From NCBI RefSeq assembly GCF_003721565.1, contig NZ_RJJE01000017.1:248001-312000 (forward strand): DNA of 64,000 bases, written 5' to 3'. Origin of the DNA: Rufibacter immobilis (GTDB lineage: Bacteria > Bacteroidota > Bacteroidia > Cytophagales > Hymenobacteraceae). The notes under the pieces are model-generated. The model saw nothing but the letters and a program-made list of their open reading frames with translations. It had not been told where the DNA came from and did no database searches. Below, in pieces: positions 17,554-25,516 of this stretch. Position 1 is the first letter of the stretch. The number at the start of each line of letters is the position of its first letter. A program made the translations under genes and the position numbers.

Positions 17554-17613
17554 AGAGTATAGGGTGAATACAGTCTTTCTCCTAAGTCTGGAGCAGGAGC
17601 CACCGGGAATTTG

Positions 17614-17651
17614 CGTTTAGCGGCCGATTTCTCCAAAGTAACCCCCAAACG
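17614..17651. repeat. Class I repeat, degenerate
   Basis: 38-bp core beginning CGTTTAGCGGCCGATTT and ending ACCCCCAAACG. The arms are poorly matched. It lies 47 bp before the transporter start. Confidence 0.7.
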
Positions 17652-17664
17652 CCCCCAGGCGTTA

Positions 17665-17693
17665 TTGACCCAGTGGGTTGTTTTCTACCTTTG
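17665..17693 (+). promoter_or_regulatory. Bacteroidota promoter of DMT transporter
   Basis: TACCTTTG (-7 type) at 17686-17693, with TTG at 17665-17667, 18 bp upstream. The expected start site falls at or next to the ATG (17699), so the transcript may be leaderless. Confidence 0.6.
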
Positions 17694-17698
17694 CCGCC

Positions 17699-18589
17699 AT
17701 GAACAGACAAGTACAGGTACACAGTGCGTTATTTCTGGTGGCGCTCATCTACGGGGCCAACTACAGCATCGCCAAGGAGATCATGCCGGCCTATGTGCTG
17801 CCCTTCGGGCTGATTGTGATACGGGTGGTGAGCGCGGTGCTGGTGTTTGGGGCTATTTCGCTGTTCATCACCAAAGAGAAAGTAACGGGCCGTGATGATT
17901 GGGCGCGTATTGCCTTGTGCGGCCTCTTCGGGATCACCATCAACCAGCTTTCGTTCTTCAGCGGGCTTAACCTTACCTCGCCCATCAACGCCTCGCTAAT
18001 CCAGACGGTATCGCCGGTGGTGGTGTTGCTCATGTCTTCGTTTCTGCTGAAGGAACGGCTCAAGATCTTCCGGATGGTGGGTATTCTGCTGGCTGGGCTG
18101 GGGGCCATGCTTCTGATTTCAGGTAGGGCCGGCCAAGATGCGCAGGGCCACATGCTGGGCGATTTGCTGGTGCTCCTGAACGCGGCTTCGTATGGGGTGT
18201 TTCTGGTGCTGGTGAAACCGCTCATGCAGAAGTACAACGCCATTACCGTGGTGAGCCGGGTGTTTCTGGTGGGGTCTCTGGGGGTGGTGCCGTTTGGTTT
18301 GCAGCAGGTGATGGCTCCTGATTACGCCGCATTCTCGGCGCACGTGTGGGCCGCTATTGCGTTTGTGATCATTGGCATGACCATTCTGGCGTACCTGTTA
18401 AACGTGTGGGCTATGAAGTACGCCAGTCCGTCGTTGGTGGGCGTGTACATTTACCTGCAACCGGTATTTGCCATTCTCATTGCTGTTGGCTTGGGCAAAG
18501 ATGTGTTCACCTGGCAGAAGGCGCTGTACGCGGCCATGATCTTCGGGGGCGTGTACCTGGTGAGCAAACCCAAGAAAACAACCGTATAA
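17699..18589 (+). CDS. EamA/DMT-superfamily transporter
   Basis: A 296-residue inner-membrane protein with about ten hydrophobic segments arranged as two EamA repeats (residues about 5-140 and 155-290). LTSPINASLIQTVSPVVVLL in the first repeat and SPSLVGVYIYLQPVFAILIA in the second are typical family helices. Members export amino acids, nucleotides or other small metabolites; the substrate cannot be read from sequence. The ATG at 17699 follows the TACCTTTG promoter directly. A TTG at 17678 would lie upstream of that promoter and is rejected. It ends 81 bp before a small hypothetical gene in the same direction. Confidence 0.92.
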   Translation: MNRQVQVHSALFLVALIYGANYSIAKEIMPAYVLPFGLIVIRVVSAVLVFGAISLFITKEKVTGRDDWARIALCGLFGITINQLSFFSGLNLTSPINASLIQTVSPVVVLLMSSFLLKERLKIFRMVGILLAGLGAMLLISGRAGQDAQGHMLGDLLVLLNAASYGVFLVLVKPLMQKYNAITVVSRVFLVGSLGVVPFGLQQVMAPDYAAFSAHVWAAIAFVIIGMTILAYLLNVWAMKYASPSLVGVYIYLQPVFAILIAVGLGKDVFTWQKALYAAMIFGGVYLVSKPKKTTV

Positions 18590-18670
18590 GCAGAACAAAT
18601 AAACAGTAAAAGGGCACAGGGCACCCAAACCGGCGCCGCTGCGTTGCCCTTACAAGACCAGCACCGCTAC

Positions 18671-18931
18671 ATGATGGAACAAACTAATTATGGAGAAGAC
18701 GCATTGCACCACCTCTTCCTGCTGGTGGAGGCCCAGGACGCTACCTGTATGCTTAACTTGGCGGGCCACCCGCTGCGCATAAGGGAAGTGGTGTTCCAGA
18801 TGGTGGAGAACGGGTGCCGCGTGAGCAAAGTAGAGGCAGACGGCTACAATACATTTCTCTATGATAAAGAAGTAACCGAGATCTATGATTACCTCACCAC
18901 CATCATTAAGGTGAAGTTCATGCATGTCTAG
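18671..18931 (+). CDS. Small hypothetical protein
   Basis: An 86-residue soluble protein starting MMEQTNYGEDALHHLFLLVE and ending IKVKFMHV. It has no membrane segment or catalytic motif. The compact mix of hydrophobic and charged residues looks like a folded alpha/beta domain. The ATG at 18671 is chosen over a TTG at 18644. It may be cotranscribed with the transporter. The stop is 6 bp before a perfect palindrome, a likely terminator. Function unknown. Confidence 0.65.
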   Translation: MMEQTNYGEDALHHLFLLVEAQDATCMLNLAGHPLRIREVVFQMVENGCRVSKVEADGYNTFLYDKEVTEIYDYLTTIIKVKFMHV

Positions 18932-18937
18932 TGCCTG

Positions 18938-18991
18938 CGTCATTGCGTTTAGGGGCTCTTTTTCCAAAAAGAGCCCCTAAACGCAATGACG
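18938..18991. terminator. Class I palindrome after small hypothetical gene
   Basis: Perfect 26-bp arms with a CC loop. The core is at 18946-18983 and the outer arms are CGTCATTG/CAATGACG, unique to this copy. Confidence 0.82.
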
Positions 18992-19107
18992 TTCTAAAGT
19001 CTATCTCAGCCATCCTGCCTTCGGCCCCGGGCCCTCCCGTACAACAAAGTTCTGCCAAAAGCGGTACTGTAGGGTTGATCCCCAACATCCGTACATACCA
19101 CTACCGC

Positions 19108-20520
19108 ATGAACCCATCCTTTAGAATTGAACACGATTTCCTGGGCGAGAAACAGATTCCCAATACCGCGTATTATGGCGTGCAGACGCTGAGGGCGCTG
19201 GAAAACTTCAACATCACGGGCATTACCAATGCCTCAGAGCCGCTCTTTATCGTGGCCTTCGCCTACGTGAAGAAAGCCGCCGCCATGGCCAATTGTGACC
19301 TGGGCGTGCTGGACAAGAAAATAGCCGAGGCCATCATCTTCGCCTGCGACGAGCTCATTGCCGGCAAATACCGCGACCAGTTCATCACAGATTTAATCCA
19401 GGGCGGGGCGGGTACCTCCGTGAACATGAACGCCAACGAAGTCATCGCCAACATTGGGCTGGAGTACCTGGGGCACCAGAAAGGGCAGTATGAGTTTCTG
19501 CACCCCAACAACCATGTAAACTGTTCCCAGTCTACCAATGACACGTACCCCACCGCTATCATGATGGCCGTGCACCTGAAAGTAGACGTGTACCTGAAGG
19601 CGCTGGCCAGTCTGCGGGAGTCTTTCCTGAAAAAATCTGAGGAGTTCAAAAACGTGCTCAAGATGGGCCGCACGCAGCTGCAGGACGCCGTGCCCATGAC
19701 GCTGGGGCAGGAATTCCACGCCTTCGCCACCACCATCCATGATGATATCAAGCACCTGGCCGAGGCCCAGCAGAAACTCACGGAGTGCAACATGGGGGCC
19801 ACGGCCATTGGCACCAGCATCAACGCGCCGCAGGGTTATCCGGAGCTGTGTACCCGTTACCTGGCGCAGATCACCAAATTGCCCATCACCCTGGCGCCCG
19901 ATCTGATTGAGGCTACTTCAGACATGGGTTCTTACGTGTTGGTGTCGTCTATGCTCAAGCGGAGCGCCATCAAAATCTCCAAGATTTGCAATGACCTTCG
20001 TTTGCTGGCCTCGGGGCCGCGGGCCGGGTTGAACGAGATCAAGTTGCCGCCCATGCAGCCGGGGTCGTCCATTATGCCTGGCAAAGTGAACCCGGTGATT
20101 CCGGAGGTGGTGAACCAGACGGCTTTCTACGTGGTGGGCGCCGACATGACCATTACCATGGCCGCCGAGGCCGGACAGTTGCAGTTGAACGTGATGGAGC
20201 CCGTGATTGCGTTCAGTCTGTTCACCTCCATGAATTATATGATCAACGCCATTAACACGCTGCGCACCAAATGCATAGACGGCATCACGGCCAACGTGGA
20301 GGTGTGCCGCGAGGAAGTGATGCGCAGCATTGGCATTGTCACGGCCCTTAACCCCCTCCTGGGTTATGAAACGTCTGCGTCTATTGCCAAAGAAGCCCTG
20401 GCCACGGGCAAATCTGTGCACCAGATTGTGGTGCAGGAGCGCAAGCTCATCACGCAGCAGAAATGGGACGAAATTTATTCGTTTGAGAACATGATCCACC
20501 CGGTGTATGTGAAAGGCTAA
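19108..20520 (+). CDS. aspA: Aspartate ammonia-lyase
   Basis: A 470-residue member of the fumarase/aspartase superfamily, the usual length for aspartase. It converts L-aspartate to fumarate and ammonia in the cytoplasm. The superfamily signature GSSIMPGKVNP, containing the catalytic serine loop, is near residue 320. QGGAGTSVNMNANEVIAN and NCSQSTNDTYPTA are the other two conserved active-site regions. The aspartase-type start EHDFLGEKQIPNTAYYGVQT distinguishes it from fumarase and argininosuccinate lyase. The open frame extends back through the upstream palindrome to 18931, but that stretch encodes the repeat and is not protein-like, so the ATG at 19108 is used. A class I repeat follows the stop. 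Confidence 0.95.
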   Translation: MNPSFRIEHDFLGEKQIPNTAYYGVQTLRALENFNITGITNASEPLFIVAFAYVKKAAAMANCDLGVLDKKIAEAIIFACDELIAGKYRDQFITDLIQGGAGTSVNMNANEVIANIGLEYLGHQKGQYEFLHPNNHVNCSQSTNDTYPTAIMMAVHLKVDVYLKALASLRESFLKKSEEFKNVLKMGRTQLQDAVPMTLGQEFHAFATTIHDDIKHLAEAQQKLTECNMGATAIGTSINAPQGYPELCTRYLAQITKLPITLAPDLIEATSDMGSYVLVSSMLKRSAIKISKICNDLRLLASGPRAGLNEIKLPPMQPGSSIMPGKVNPVIPEVVNQTAFYVVGADMTITMAAEAGQLQLNVMEPVIAFSLFTSMNYMINAINTLRTKCIDGITANVEVCREEVMRSIGIVTALNPLLGYETSASIAKEALATGKSVHQIVVQERKLITQQKWDEIYSFENMIHPVYVKG

Positions 20521-20532
20521 CAGAACCAATTT

Positions 20533-20576
20533 TTGCGTTTAGGGGCTATTTTTCTAAAAAGAGCCTCTAAACGCAA
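20533..20576. repeat. Class I repeat after aspA
   Basis: Core at 20536-20573 with two arm mismatches. The outer arm is TTG/CAA only. It begins 15 bp past the aspA stop and probably serves as its terminator. Confidence 0.75.
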
Positions 20577-20717
20577 GCCTTTAGGTTAAAAAGGAAAATG
20601 GTGTGCCTAGATTTTCCGGCGGAAGAGCGGGCTTTTCCAGAAGTTTGGCCATCTTTAGATGAAACTTTATGTGCCCCGTTAAGCTTATGGAGAGAAACCC
20701 CACCCGTGAAGGATGAC

Positions 20718-20972
20718 ATGTTAGAACATTCGCTTTTCCATAAATTACCCCCCTGGCGACAGGCCGAAATAGTGGAGCAGAAAGGAGTGGCGCTGGCGCA
20801 GCGTCAGTTCAAGGACTGGTCCATTACCCTGTTTTCCTTTGAGCACCGTTTTCTGGAAGTCTGGACGAAGCCCGGCACCGAGGTGGTGACTTCTTTCCGG
20901 CCCGGAGCCGCCTATATGGACATTATTGAGCCGTATATGCACGGCCTCCCCGTTCCCACTCCCGAGGCATAA
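20718..20972 (+). CDS. Small hypothetical protein
   Basis: An 84-residue soluble protein starting MLEHSLFHKLPPWRQAEIVE. A possible N-terminal helix is followed by alternating hydrophobic residues (WSITLFSFEHRFLEVW) that suggest a small beta-sheet, then a Pro-rich tail. The ORF can be extended to an ATG at 20598, but the extra 40 residues look like non-coding sequence. No family is recognised. Confidence 0.6.
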   Translation: MLEHSLFHKLPPWRQAEIVEQKGVALAQRQFKDWSITLFSFEHRFLEVWTKPGTEVVTSFRPGAAYMDIIEPYMHGLPVPTPEA

Positions 20973-21048
20973 GCAAATAAGGGAACAGCGTTGCCAAGGC
21001 CCTGCGTCCGCATTTTTTACGGTGCCGATTTACTTTTTTCAAGTCTAG

Positions 21049-21110
21049 ACCCCATATAAGCGTTTAGGGGCCGTTTTTCTAAAAACGGCCCCTAAATGCT
21101 TATATGGGGT
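21049..21110. terminator. Class I palindrome with longest outer arms
   Basis: Two 30-bp arms (21049-21078, 21081-21110) with a single C-to-T mismatch. The 38-bp core starts at 21061. The outer 12 bp, ACCCCATATAAG and its complement, occur only here. It lies between the small hypothetical gene and the hydrolase promoter. Confidence 0.83.
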
Positions 21111-21216
21111 TCTTCAAAGGGAATAGGAACCTAGGATTTATCTATGGGCAGACCTTGGTTTTACTGCCAAGGGTAAAACGAAAAGCCCTAGTTTACAAGA
21201 TTATACCAGAAATAGG

Positions 21217-21248
21217 TTGGATTGAATATTTCGAATACCGTACCTTTG
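21217..21248 (+). promoter_or_regulatory. Promoter of RsbQ-like hydrolase
   Basis: TACCTTTG at 21241-21248 with TTG at 21217-21219, a 21-bp spacer. A start site near 21255 would give a leader of about 30 nt. This supports the ATG at 21287 and argues against the longer frame from 21104. Confidence 0.65.
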
Positions 21249-21286
21249 CTCCTCCGCATACTTTGCAATCAATAATACGATTCCGG

Positions 21287-22084
21287 ATGGATATTTTGAG
21301 TAGGAACAACGTACGGGTGTTCGGGAAGGGGACGCAGGCCATGGTGTTTGCGCATGGTTTCGGGTGTGACCAGAATATGTGGCGTTATGTGACGGCCGCT
21401 TTTCAGCAGGATTATAAAATAGTTCTATTTGACCACGTAGGGGCCGGTCTGTCAGATATTGCTGCGTACAGCAAAGAAAAATACTCCAATTTAAGTGGCT
21501 ACGCTTCTGATCTGCTGGAAATTTGCCAGCACCTGGAGCTTGAGAATTGTATTTTTGTGGGACACTCCGTTGGGGCCATGATTGGGGTGCTGGCGGCCAT
21601 ACAGGCCCCGGAGCAGTTTGAGAAGCTGATTCTCATCGGGCCTTCGCCCTCCTATATCAATGACGGTGATTATATAGGCGGCTTTGAGCCCGCAGACATC
21701 CACGCCATGCTGGAGTTCATGGAGACCGATTACATGGGGTGGTCGGGTGCGTTTGGGCCGTTTATTATGGGCAACCCAGACCAACCCTCTCTGGGCCAGG
21801 AACTCACCAACAGTTTCTGCAACACCAATTCCACCATTGCCAAACACTTCGCCCGCGTGGTGTTCCTCTCAGACAACCGCCTGGACTTACCCAAGCTGAA
21901 GACCCGCTCCCTGATCATGCAGTGCGACCAGGATATGATAGCGCCCACAGAAGTGGGGGAATACGTGCACAAGGTCCTCAAGGACTCTACGCTGGTGCAC
22001 CTGAAAGCCACCGGCCACTGCCCAAACGTAAGCGCGCCTTTAGAGACCATCTCGGTGATGGAGAAATACCTGGCGGCCGTATAG
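21287..22084 (+). CDS. RsbQ/KAI2-like alpha/beta hydrolase
   Basis: A 265-residue cytoplasmic hydrolase with the compact layout of the RsbQ/D14/KAI2 family. The oxyanion region is VFAHGFGCDQNMWR, the nucleophile elbow FVGHSVGAM, the acid CDQDMIAP and the histidine ATGHCPNVSAP. In Bacillus, RsbQ is needed for RsbP-dependent energy-stress activation of sigma B and probably hydrolyses or senses a small hydrophobic ligand. Here the next genes encode a histidine kinase and response regulators instead of a PP2C phosphatase. A palindrome and a terminator separate them, so the functional link is only positional. No signal peptide. Confidence 0.9.
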   Translation: MDILSRNNVRVFGKGTQAMVFAHGFGCDQNMWRYVTAAFQQDYKIVLFDHVGAGLSDIAAYSKEKYSNLSGYASDLLEICQHLELENCIFVGHSVGAMIGVLAAIQAPEQFEKLILIGPSPSYINDGDYIGGFEPADIHAMLEFMETDYMGWSGAFGPFIMGNPDQPSLGQELTNSFCNTNSTIAKHFARVVFLSDNRLDLPKLKTRSLIMQCDQDMIAPTEVGEYVHKVLKDSTLVHLKATGHCPNVSAPLETISVMEKYLAAV

Positions 22085-22124
22085 TAAGATCAACCTCCGC
22101 TAATAAGTTAATTCTATTTCTTGA

Positions 22125-22170
22125 TTTACGTTTAGGGGCTGTTTTCTGAAAAACAGCCCCTAAACGTAAA
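22125..22170. repeat. Class I palindrome after hydrolase
   Basis: Core at 22129-22166, near perfect with one base offset at the centre. The outer arm is TTTA/TAAA. A dedicated terminator follows within 4 bp. Confidence 0.78.
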
Positions 22171-22173
22171 AAC

Positions 22174-22208
22174 AAACTGCCACGGGACATACCCGTGGCA
22201 GTTTGTTT
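22174..22208 (+). terminator. Rho-independent terminator
   Basis: AAACTGCCACGGG and CCCGTGGCAGTTT around ACATA, followed by GTTTAG. It ends the hydrolase transcript. Confidence 0.88.
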
Positions 22209-22385
22209 AGTGAATGGCTAAAGATCTGTTTCGCGGGCTGCGCCCATTGAATGCGCTGCAACGGGAGCGGCTACCACTTGTCTATCGCTTGGAAGGTGAG
22301 GGCCATGCGCAAATTTACACAGTGCCTCTAAGGCAGATATCATTAAAAAAACTACCTTTAGCCAAAGATAAAGGCAGTTACCGTT

Positions 22386-23756
22386 ATGTACTTTTTTTCC
22401 TTCCTGGCCGCATTCCTGCTGTTGAGACGTCTGCGGAAATCCATGCTTCTGACCGAGATGGGGTTCAAATGGGACAAACCCCTCAACACGGCCAGTTGGG
22501 TGAGCCTGGGGTTGTTTATTGTCGCCAGCGCCACTCTGAAGGAAACGCTGCAGGATTGGCTAGGGATTCTGTACCTGACGGGCATTTTGGCCTACATCAA
22601 CCGCGAGCCGGATTTTAAGCCCATCAAATCACTGGTGCAGGCGTTTTACCCCTATGTGCTCATCTGCTTCTTCAGTCTGCTGCTAGAGTTGCTGTTCCCT
22701 GATTTCCATAGAAAGTGGGAAGATTTGATTGGCATGGGAGCCTTGGCGGGTTTTGTGTATTTCTTCGCCGCCTGGGTGAACTTCAACAAAGGCCAGAAAG
22801 CGCTGGAATCAGAGCGGCAGAAAAGGCTGGTGGAGGAAGAGCAGCGCAGAATCATAGAGGCCCACAAGTCTGAGCTGGAAGTGCTGGTGGCGCAACGCAC
22901 TGCCGAGCTCACAAACCAAAAGGAAGAATTGCTGCAAACGGTGGAAGAACTCAAGGCCACGCAGGCGCAGCTCATTCAGCAGGAGAAGCTAGCCTCTTTG
23001 GGTGAGCTCACCGCCGGTATTGCCCATGAGATTCAGAACCCCTTAAACTTCGTGAACAACTTCGCAGAGGTGAGCGCCGAGCTGCTGGAGGAACTGGAGG
23101 AGGAACTGCGCAAAGGCGACATTGAGGAGGCCGTGGCCATTGCCGGCGATGTGCGCCAGAACCTGCAGAAAATAGGCCACCACGGCAAACGCGCCGACTC
23201 CATTGTGAAAGGCATGCTACAACACTCCCGCGTGAGCAACGGGCAGAAAGAACTCACCGATATCAATAGCCTGGCCGACGAATACCTGCGCCTGAGTTAC
23301 CATGGTTTGCGCGCGAAGGACAAAACCTTCAATGCCGGGCTGGTCACAGATTTTGCCTCAGACCTGGAGAAACTGGAAGTGGTGCCCCAGGATCTGGGCC
23401 GCGTGTTGCTCAACCTGTTCAACAATGCCTTCTACTCTGTGCAGCAGAAACAGAAAACCTCTGAGCCGGGCTTTAAGCCGCAGGTCACGGTGTCTACCAA
23501 GAGAATAGGCGACGAGGTGGAGATACGGGTAAAAGACAACGGCTCAGGGATTCCGGAGAACATCAGGCACAAGATTTTGCAGCCGTTTTTCACCACCAAA
23601 CCTACCGGACAGGGCACCGGGCTGGGCCTTTCCCTGAGCCATGACATCATTGCCAAAGGCCACGGCGGCACCCTGGCCATAGAGACCAAGGAAGGGCAGT
23701 TTGCCGAATTTATCATCCGTATCCCTAGCAAAAAAGAGAAAGAAGTTCTAATTTGA
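22386..23756 (+). CDS. Membrane-bound sensor histidine kinase
   Basis: A 456-residue kinase. Residues 1-135 contain about four hydrophobic segments (for example WVSLGLFIVASATL and VLICFFSLLLELLF). Residues 136-205 form a coiled coil. The kinase core has H214 in GELTAGIAHEIQNPLNF, the N-box NLFNNAFYS, and G-boxes DNGSGIP and GTGLGLSLS. There is no recognisable periplasmic sensor domain, so the signal may be sensed in the membrane. It is the first gene of a tight operon with two response-regulator genes (15-bp gap, then 1-bp overlap) and most likely phosphorylates one or both. TACCTTTAG at 22353-22361 resembles a -7 element, but I find no matching -33 TTG. Confidence 0.93.
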   Translation: MYFFSFLAAFLLLRRLRKSMLLTEMGFKWDKPLNTASWVSLGLFIVASATLKETLQDWLGILYLTGILAYINREPDFKPIKSLVQAFYPYVLICFFSLLLELLFPDFHRKWEDLIGMGALAGFVYFFAAWVNFNKGQKALESERQKRLVEEEQRRIIEAHKSELEVLVAQRTAELTNQKEELLQTVEELKATQAQLIQQEKLASLGELTAGIAHEIQNPLNFVNNFAEVSAELLEELEEELRKGDIEEAVAIAGDVRQNLQKIGHHGKRADSIVKGMLQHSRVSNGQKELTDINSLADEYLRLSYHGLRAKDKTFNAGLVTDFASDLEKLEVVPQDLGRVLLNLFNNAFYSVQQKQKTSEPGFKPQVTVSTKRIGDEVEIRVKDNGSGIPENIRHKILQPFFTTKPTGQGTGLGLSLSHDIIAKGHGGTLAIETKEGQFAEFIIRIPSKKEKEVLI

Positions 23757-23771
23757 TTTAAAATCACCCGC

Positions 23772-24149
23772 ATGAAAGTATTGGTAGTGGATGACGAGGC
23801 AGACGTGCAGCCTTTGTTCTTACAGCGTTTCCGGCGCGAGATTAAAAACGGCGACATAGATTTCACCTTCGCCCAGTCTGGTGAGGAAGCGTATGAGTAC
23901 CTGGTGGATCATTACTCAGAGGTGGTCATGATTCTGTCAGACATCAACATGCCCGGTATGAGCGGCCTGGACCTGCTGCGCCAGATCAGGGCTAAACATG
24001 AATCGGCGCCGCCAACCATCATGATGGTGACCGCCTACGGCGATGAGGAAAATTACCAGCAGGCCATGCAACTGGGCGCCGATGATTTTCTCACCAAGCC
24101 GCTGGACTTTAGTGTATTGAAAGATAAACTTAAAACTTTTGCTTCCTAA
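23772..24149 (+). CDS. Single-domain response regulator
   Basis: A 125-residue stand-alone receiver domain. Acidic pocket VVDDE near residue 7, phospho-acceptor D57 in MILSDINMPGMSG, conserved Thr in MMVTAYG and Lys in FLTKPLD. With no output domain, it either relays phosphate or binds a partner protein. Its stop TAA overlaps the ATG of the receiver-cyclase gene (TAATG), so the two are translationally coupled and probably serve the same kinase. Confidence 0.94.
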   Translation: MKVLVVDDEADVQPLFLQRFRREIKNGDIDFTFAQSGEEAYEYLVDHYSEVVMILSDINMPGMSGLDLLRQIRAKHESAPPTIMMVTAYGDEENYQQAMQLGADDFLTKPLDFSVLKDKLKTFAS

Positions 24150-25192
24150 TGGCCAAAATACTGGTGGTTGACGACGAGACCGATCTAGAGTTATTGATTA
24201 AGCAGAAGTTTCGGAAGAAAATCAGGGAAAACGCGTACGAGTTTGTTTTCGCCCACAACGGGGTAGAGGCGCTGGAGAAGCTGGCCCAGCACCCAGACAT
24301 GGACATCATCCTTAGTGACATCAACATGCCCGAGATGGATGGCCTTACCCTGCTCACCAAACTGCCCGAAGCCAACCCCATTGTGAAAGCCGTGATTGTG
24401 TCTGCCTACGGCGACATGGACAACATCAGGATGGCCATGAACCGCGGGGCTTTTGACTTTGTGTGCAAGCCCGTGAACTTTGAGGACCTGGAGGTGACCA
24501 TGGAGAAAACCGTGCAGCACGTACTTCAGCTGCGCGAGACCATGCAGGCTATTAAGGAGAATAACATCCTGCGCATGTACGTAGATGAGAACGTGCTCAA
24601 ATTCATGACCCACAAGGAGTTTGAGAACAGCCTCATGGCCAATGAGACCATTGAAGGCACCGTGCTGTTCATGGACATCTGCGGGTTCACGTCCATCACA
24701 GAAAAAGTGCAGGCCAACACCGTGGTAAAACTCCTCAATACGTTCTTTGACCTCATGGTGAAGGAGATTATCGCGCAGGGGGGCCACGTAGACAAATTCA
24801 TGGGCGATGCCGTCATGGCCGTCTTCAAAGGCGAATACCACCTGGACCGCGCCATAGACGCCGGGCTGGCCGTAAGGCAGCATTTCAAAGAGGTGGAAGA
24901 GGTCAACATGGACGGGGTGGCGTTTAAACCGCAGGTATCCATCGGGATCAACTCTGGGGAGATGGTGTCGGGGAACATCGGTTCGGCCTCGCTACGACGG
25001 CTGGACTACACCGTGATTGGCGATGCCGTGAACCTGGCGCAGCGGTTGCAGTCGGCGGCCCAGCCGGGGCAACTGGTGATTTCTGAAGCGGCTTACCAGA
25101 AGGCCAAAGAGTCTTTCCACTGCCAGAAAATAGGGGAGGTCTCCCTGAAGAACAAAGCCAACCCGGTGACTATCTATGAAGTGATGGAGTAG
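24149..25192 (+). CDS. Response regulator with class III adenylate/guanylate cyclase output
   Basis: A 347-residue protein: receiver domain (residues 1-120, D57 in ILSDINMPEMDG, Lys in FVCKPVN), a helical linker (120-165) and a class III nucleotidyl cyclase (165-347). Metal-binding aspartates D176 (LFMDICGFTS) and D220 (KFMGDAVMAVF), the base-recognition lysine before D220, and the transition-state Asn/Arg in VIGDAVNLAQRL are all present, so catalysis is expected. The Lys/Asp-Thr pattern favours ATP, giving cAMP, but cGMP cannot be excluded. Phosphorylation by the upstream kinase would control output. The stop is followed at once by a class II repeat and a strong terminator. Confidence 0.94.
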   Translation: MAKILVVDDETDLELLIKQKFRKKIRENAYEFVFAHNGVEALEKLAQHPDMDIILSDINMPEMDGLTLLTKLPEANPIVKAVIVSAYGDMDNIRMAMNRGAFDFVCKPVNFEDLEVTMEKTVQHVLQLRETMQAIKENNILRMYVDENVLKFMTHKEFENSLMANETIEGTVLFMDICGFTSITEKVQANTVVKLLNTFFDLMVKEIIAQGGHVDKFMGDAVMAVFKGEYHLDRAIDAGLAVRQHFKEVEEVNMDGVAFKPQVSIGINSGEMVSGNIGSASLRRLDYTVIGDAVNLAQRLQSAAQPGQLVISEAAYQKAKESFHCQKIGEVSLKNKANPVTIYEVME

Positions 25193-25231
25193 CGTTTAGG
25201 GGCCGTTTTTCCAGAATCAGGGCTAAAACAG
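25193..25231 (+). repeat. Class II 39-bp repeat abutting cyclase stop
   Basis: Begins CGTTTAGGGGCCGTTTTTCC and ends GGGCTAAAACAG. The first base directly follows the TAG stop of the cyclase gene. Confidence 0.85.
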
Positions 25232-25253
25232 AATTCCTTCATCAACTTGCCAG

Positions 25254-25298
25254 CCGCCGGTCGTGCTCCCTTACCCCGGGAGCACGACCGGCGGTTTT
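25254..25298 (+). terminator. Strong rho-independent terminator of kinase-cyclase operon
   Basis: Perfect 17-bp GC-rich arms (CCGCCGGTCGTGCTCCC at 25254-25270 and its complement at 25278-25294) with a TTACCCC loop and TTTT. Confidence 0.93.
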
Positions 25299-25342
25299 GC
25301 GTTTAGGGGCTCTTTTTGGAAAAACGGCCCCTAAACGCAAAA
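25295..25342. repeat. Class I palindrome overlapping terminator T-tract
   Basis: Core at 25300-25337 with a small mismatch near the centre (TCTTTTT against AAAAACG). The outer arm is TTTTG/CAAAA. It shares its first four T's with the preceding terminator. Confidence 0.8.
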
Positions 25343-25516
25343 ATAGAAATTGCGTGGCCTGTACACGGCGGTTTCAGAATGTCTGCTTATATTTATCAGT
25401 TAAGAAGGAATACTCCATTTTGGCTGGCAGGAGAGAAAGCAATGGCTTTGGGAGCGGGTGGCGCGGGGCAGCATCTGGAGAGAGGTACGGTAGAAACTGA
25501 GTAATTCGCTTATCCA

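Larger units (their letters stand above)
17245..17698. other. Divergent intergenic region with two repeats
   Basis: 454 bp between purF (minus) and the DMT transporter (plus). It contains a class II repeat (17515-17553), a degenerate class I repeat (17614-17651) and the transporter promoter at the right edge. The purF side has TTACTTTG near 17333-17340 on the minus strand, one mismatch from TAnnTTTG. No gene is seen. Confidence 0.5.

Noticed and set aside
18931-19107. 59-residue N-terminal extension of aspartase
   Set aside because: It is the translation of the palindrome and spacer; the family starts near the ATG at 19108.
21104-21286. 61-residue N-terminal extension of the RsbQ-like hydrolase
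   Set aside because: The TACCTTTG promoter at 21241-21248 lies inside it, and the family begins at the ATG 21287.
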